From Iamia sp. SCSIO 61187 (GTDB lineage Bacteria > Actinomycetota > Acidimicrobiia > Acidimicrobiales > Iamiaceae), in the NCBI RefSeq assembly GCF_019443745.1, contig NZ_CP050948.1, positions 3,972,001 through 4,036,000 on the forward strand: 64,000 nt of DNA, written 5' to 3'. The notes beneath the pieces were generated by a model that was not told where the DNA came from, did not search any database, and saw only the letters and a list, made by a program, of their open reading frames with translations. Numbering within the stretch: position 1 is the stretch's first letter; every line of letters begins with the position of its first letter. Position numbers and translations under genes: made by a program. This document shows, in pieces, positions 61,626-64,000 of the stretch.

Positions 61626-63433
61626 TGACCCCGCTCTCCTCGGTCAGGTAGCGGCAGACCGGCCCGGCGCGCCAGATACCGGGAGCGGTGGAACGGCCGC
61701 GTCCGCACGTGCGCCGGCGGGAGCGTCCCGTGCACGAGCAGGGCATCCCCGGGTCGCATCTGGCGCAGGACGTGGGGAGGCGCAAGGGGCGTTCGAGCCG
61801 TCGAGAGCTGCATCGAGCTTCGTCCACCGCCGTCGCCCACCGACCGGGAGCGCGAATCGACCTCGGCCTCGCCGAGGATCTGGCTCACGTACTTCAACGA
61901 AGCGCCGTCCGACAGCCCGGCGTAGAAGAGCTTGCTCAGGTGGTTGGTGAGGATGGTGTCCGCCGCCCGGCCGTACGACGACTCGATCTGGGCGAGCGAC
62001 TGCCAGATCGTCACCAACAGCACGCCGAGCCCGGCCAAGGTCGACGCGTACTCGGCCAACGCCCGCAGCGGCGTGTTGCCCGCCTCGTCGATGACGATCA
62101 GCAGGGGCGGATCGAGCGGCTTCCCGCTGGCGGCGACGTGGCGATACACCTGGGCCACGAGGTCGTTGAGCAGGCCGCCGAAGGCCGGCGCGAGGCGGCG
62201 TTGATCCTCGATCGGCGAGCAGAGGTACAGGCTGTTCGCGCCGCTGAGGAGCCAGGCCAGGTCGACGCCGGCCCCCTCGGCCTCGCCGCGGCGGGAAGAT
62301 GCCGCCACGTCCGGATCAGACCAGGGCCACACCACCGTCTGGGCCGTCGCGTAGACGCTGGAGCGGGTCCGCTCGTCCATCTCCCATACGGCCACCAGGC
62401 CCTGGGACGCATCCGTCGCGCCGAGCGCCACCTCGTCGTCCTCGTCGACCATGAAGGCGTCGAGCGCGCTGCGGACCTCACCTGGCCCGAGCTCGCCCGG
62501 CTGGTCCTGGCGAAGGACCCACTCGCAGACCGTCCCCATGTCCCGCTGGGCGTGATGCGCGACCCACAGCAGGCCCGAGAGGAGGATCTCGGACTGCGAC
62601 AACCAGAAGTCCAGGCCACCCTCGACACCACCCCGAGGAGCCGCGTCGCAGAGCGCACGCGCTGCCCGCTGCGCGCCCGAGATGGTTCCCGCGCCATCCA
62701 CGGGCGACCAGCGGGCCTCTCGCCCGATCTGCCTGGTCGACCCCGTCGGGTCGTAGACCCGGACCTCACCGAGCGTCGACCGCCATCCGGCGGTGGAACC
62801 CAGCAGATCCGCCTTCACCGAGCTGAGGACCGCGGGGCCGTCCCATTCGAGGATCCCTGACACCGCCGCGCTCGTCTTGCCCGACCTCGACGGGCCGACG
62901 AGCGCCACTGCCCCTCGATCGCCGGCCCGTCGCGTCGACCACCGCGAACGGCCCTGCCGGCGGACCTCGGTGGCAACGAGCCGACGGCCGAACCGGGCGA
63001 GGATGAACCGCCCTGAGGCCGGACCCCGAACGAGCACGGGGGCGAGGTCCCGCCGACGGGCGAAGGCCGGTCGTGCATCGACGCCCAAGGGCCGGCGCTT
63101 CGACGTGCCGACCCGCGACCACGGCGACCAGCGGAGGACAACGGCGCCGAGTACCACGAGGGCCACGGCGACGAACCCAGTGCAGGTCCAGTAGGTGACC
63201 GGACCCGGCATCGCGTCAGCCAGGGATGGCCCCCACGCCTGAGCCGGATCGCCCATCCGCCTGGGCATCCGCCCGAGGGCCTGCCCGGCCTCGTCCATTC
63301 CGACCAGCTGCGGCGCCCCGGCGATGGCCAGCGCCAGGACCGCTCCCGCCCAGACCACGCCGACAGACGCAAGCGCTGCGCCTGCGCCAAGGAGGACCAG
63401 GATCTCGAACCCGCTCAGGCCGTCGTGATGCAC
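61622..63433 (-). CDS. VirD4/TraG-like conjugal coupling ATPase (T4CP)
   Basis: 603 aa from GTG 63433. Three N-terminal membrane segments (ALASVGVVWAGAVLALAIAG, FVAVALVVLGAVVLRWSPWS) and a cytoplasmic TraG/VirD4 ATPase with Walker A ALVGPSRSGKTSAAVSGI and Walker B LLIVIDEAGNTPLRALAEYA. Motifs LLVTIWQSLAQIESSYG and ILTNHLSKLFYAGLSD follow, as in TraD/TraG proteins. It brings the relaxase-bound DNA to the transfer channel. No other secretion-channel genes are in this window, so the remainder of the mating apparatus would lie to the right or elsewhere. Confidence 0.9.
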   Translation of the reverse strand: MHHDGLSGFEILVLLGAGAALASVGVVWAGAVLALAIAGAPQLVGMDEAGQALGRMPRRMGDPAQAWGPSLADAMPGPVTYWTCTGFVAVALVVLGAVVLRWSPWSRVGTSKRRPLGVDARPAFARRRDLAPVLVRGPASGRFILARFGRRLVATEVRRQGRSRWSTRRAGDRGAVALVGPSRSGKTSAAVSGILEWDGPAVLSSVKADLLGSTAGWRSTLGEVRVYDPTGSTRQIGREARWSPVDGAGTISGAQRAARALCDAAPRGGVEGGLDFWLSQSEILLSGLLWVAHHAQRDMGTVCEWVLRQDQPGELGPGEVRSALDAFMVDEDDEVALGATDASQGLVAVWEMDERTRSSVYATAQTVVWPWSDPDVAASSRRGEAEGAGVDLAWLLSGANSLYLCSPIEDQRRLAPAFGGLLNDLVAQVYRHVAASGKPLDPPLLIVIDEAGNTPLRALAEYASTLAGLGVLLVTIWQSLAQIESSYGRAADTILTNHLSKLFYAGLSDGASLKYVSQILGEAEVDSRSRSVGDGGGRSSMQLSTARTPLAPPHVLRQMRPGDALLVHGTLPPAHVRTRPFHRSRYLARRAGLPLPDRGERGQ

Positions 63434-63574
63434 GCCCCTCTAGGCCGCTATGACCTCCGAAACATCACGCGGCGTCGTCGTCGGACCCTCGACGCCCGCT
63501 TCACTGTCACACCCCCCTCGTACCATCGGCTGCAGGCCGCAGCGTGCGGTCTGATCTCGCAGAGGAGGCATCTC

Positions 63575-63754
63575 ATGCCCCGACCCGACTCTCCCGGCCG
63601 CCCGGACGACACGCCCGGACAGGGGCCGCCGTCCGATCCGCCCGGTCGGCCCGACGTCCCTCCGGGTCCGCCGCCCGACCGGCCCGGCCCGCCGCCGGAT
63701 CGGCCTCGCCCGCCGTCGCCGCCGCGGCCTCCGGATCATCGACCCGTCGGGTGA
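63575..63754 (+). CDS. Proline-rich small protein
   Basis: 59 aa from ATG 63575 with a strong AGGAGG (63563-63568) seven bases upstream. The sequence is almost entirely Pro, Gly, Asp and Arg (PPGPPPDRPGPPPDRPRPPS), a disordered tail-like protein. Its stop overlaps the GTG of the next gene (GTGA), so they are coupled. The function is unknown. Confidence 0.6.
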   Translation: MPRPDSPGRPDDTPGQGPPSDPPGRPDVPPGPPPDRPGPPPDRPRPPSPPRPPDHRPVG

Positions 63755-64000
63755 CCTTCGCCCCATGGTGGGTCCGGTTCCCTGAGGTGCTCGAGGCCGA
63801 GGAACGCGACCTCGAGCGCCTCGGGGGTCGACCGCCGATCGTCGACGCAGATCTGCTGGAGGCCCGCGGCATCCGGCGGTACCAAGTGCCGTACACCGAC
63901 GCCGGAGGAACCCGGCACGACCTGGAGGTGACCTACAGCGACCTGCACCCCTACTTCCAGGTGTCGGTACGAAGTGATGGTGTCTTTCGGGTGCACCAGG
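63751..64000 (+). CDS. Start of an E2-like (ubiquitin-conjugating-fold) gene, cut by the window end
   Basis: 83 residues from GTG 63751, continuing past 64000. The visible part (APWWVRFPEVLEAEERDLER, then RRYQVPYTDAGGTRHDLEVT and YSDLHPYFQVSVRSDGVFRV) has the order of an N-terminal WW-Arg-Phe-Pro helix followed by beta strands and an HPYF-type loop. This recalls the E2-like domains that precede ThiF/E1-like adenylyltransferases in bacterial conjugation-like systems. The catalytic cysteine region is beyond the window. Assignment is tentative. Confidence 0.35.
   Translation, partial: MTFAPWWVRFPEVLEAEERDLERLGGRPPIVDADLLEARGIRRYQVPYTDAGGTRHDLEVTYSDLHPYFQVSVRSDGVFRVHQ

Overview
The window reads as high-GC DNA from an actinomycete. 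GTG starts are frequent, stop/start overlaps (ATGA, GTGA) are common, several promoters place the start codon about where transcription should begin, and the gene families (MobF relaxase with a separate coupling protein, CmtR and SmtB-type metal sensors, DUF3703, CopC-CopD fusion, CcmF) are actinobacterial. A lineage such as Acidimicrobiia is a reasonable guess but is inference. No stretch longer than about 300 bases is without a gene.

Layout. 1-3360: a heavy-metal cassette (MerR regulator, thiol protein, small membrane protein, disulfide reductase with an in-frame TAG, Lgt). 3378-6156: a BTAD-type regulator cut off by an IS3-family element. 6416-12733: a conjugation module (sigma-like protein, a winged-helix-like gene split by a second IS3 element with a clean GGTC target duplication, a MobF relaxase/helicase with two frameshifts, an excisionase-like protein). 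12730-17096: MFS exporter with MerR, DUF3703, a cation transporter with a CmtR-type sensor, and a methyltransferase. 17133-24596: a tightly overlapped minus-strand operon for copper delivery, thiol oxidation and oxidase assembly (YcnI, DUF305, cytochrome c, SCO, PCu(A)C, CtaG, DsbA-like, VKOR). 24692-26629: SmtB-type sensor with a CDF exporter. 26649-33927: envelope and copper proteins (M23/DUF4214, CopC-CopD, cupredoxin, zinc-finger membrane protein, sterol desaturase). 33972-40356: TetR regulator and a cytochrome c maturation set (TlpA, CcmF, CcmG, CcdA, two lipoproteins). 40447-47906: CmtR, P1B ATPase, a cyclase-YHS fusion, dihydrolipoamide dehydrogenase and an ABC exporter. 47944-50110: TlpA, LspA, DUF2752 and a small winged-helix-like protein. 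50140-51708: an attachment region built on a tRNA-Glu 3' fragment, next to an intact tyrosine integrase. 51771-64000: XRE-ImmA/PIN pair, HNH-like and TIGR02391-like genes, a giant methylase-helicase, a VirD4-like coupling protein, and the start of an E2-like gene.

Together this looks like an integrative conjugative element, or an accretion of two, carrying a large metal, copper and redox cargo: sensors (two MerR, three ArsR), exporters (MFS, CDF, a CDF-like carrier, a P1B ATPase, ABC), periplasmic copper handling, cytochrome/oxidase assembly, and its own lipoprotein maturation enzymes (Lgt, LspA) for the many lipoproteins it encodes.

Caution: at least twelve genes are broken by single-base indels or one stop codon, several in G/C runs, and six of the indels fall within 18.4-20.5 kb. 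Uncorrected sequence errors are as likely as real decay.
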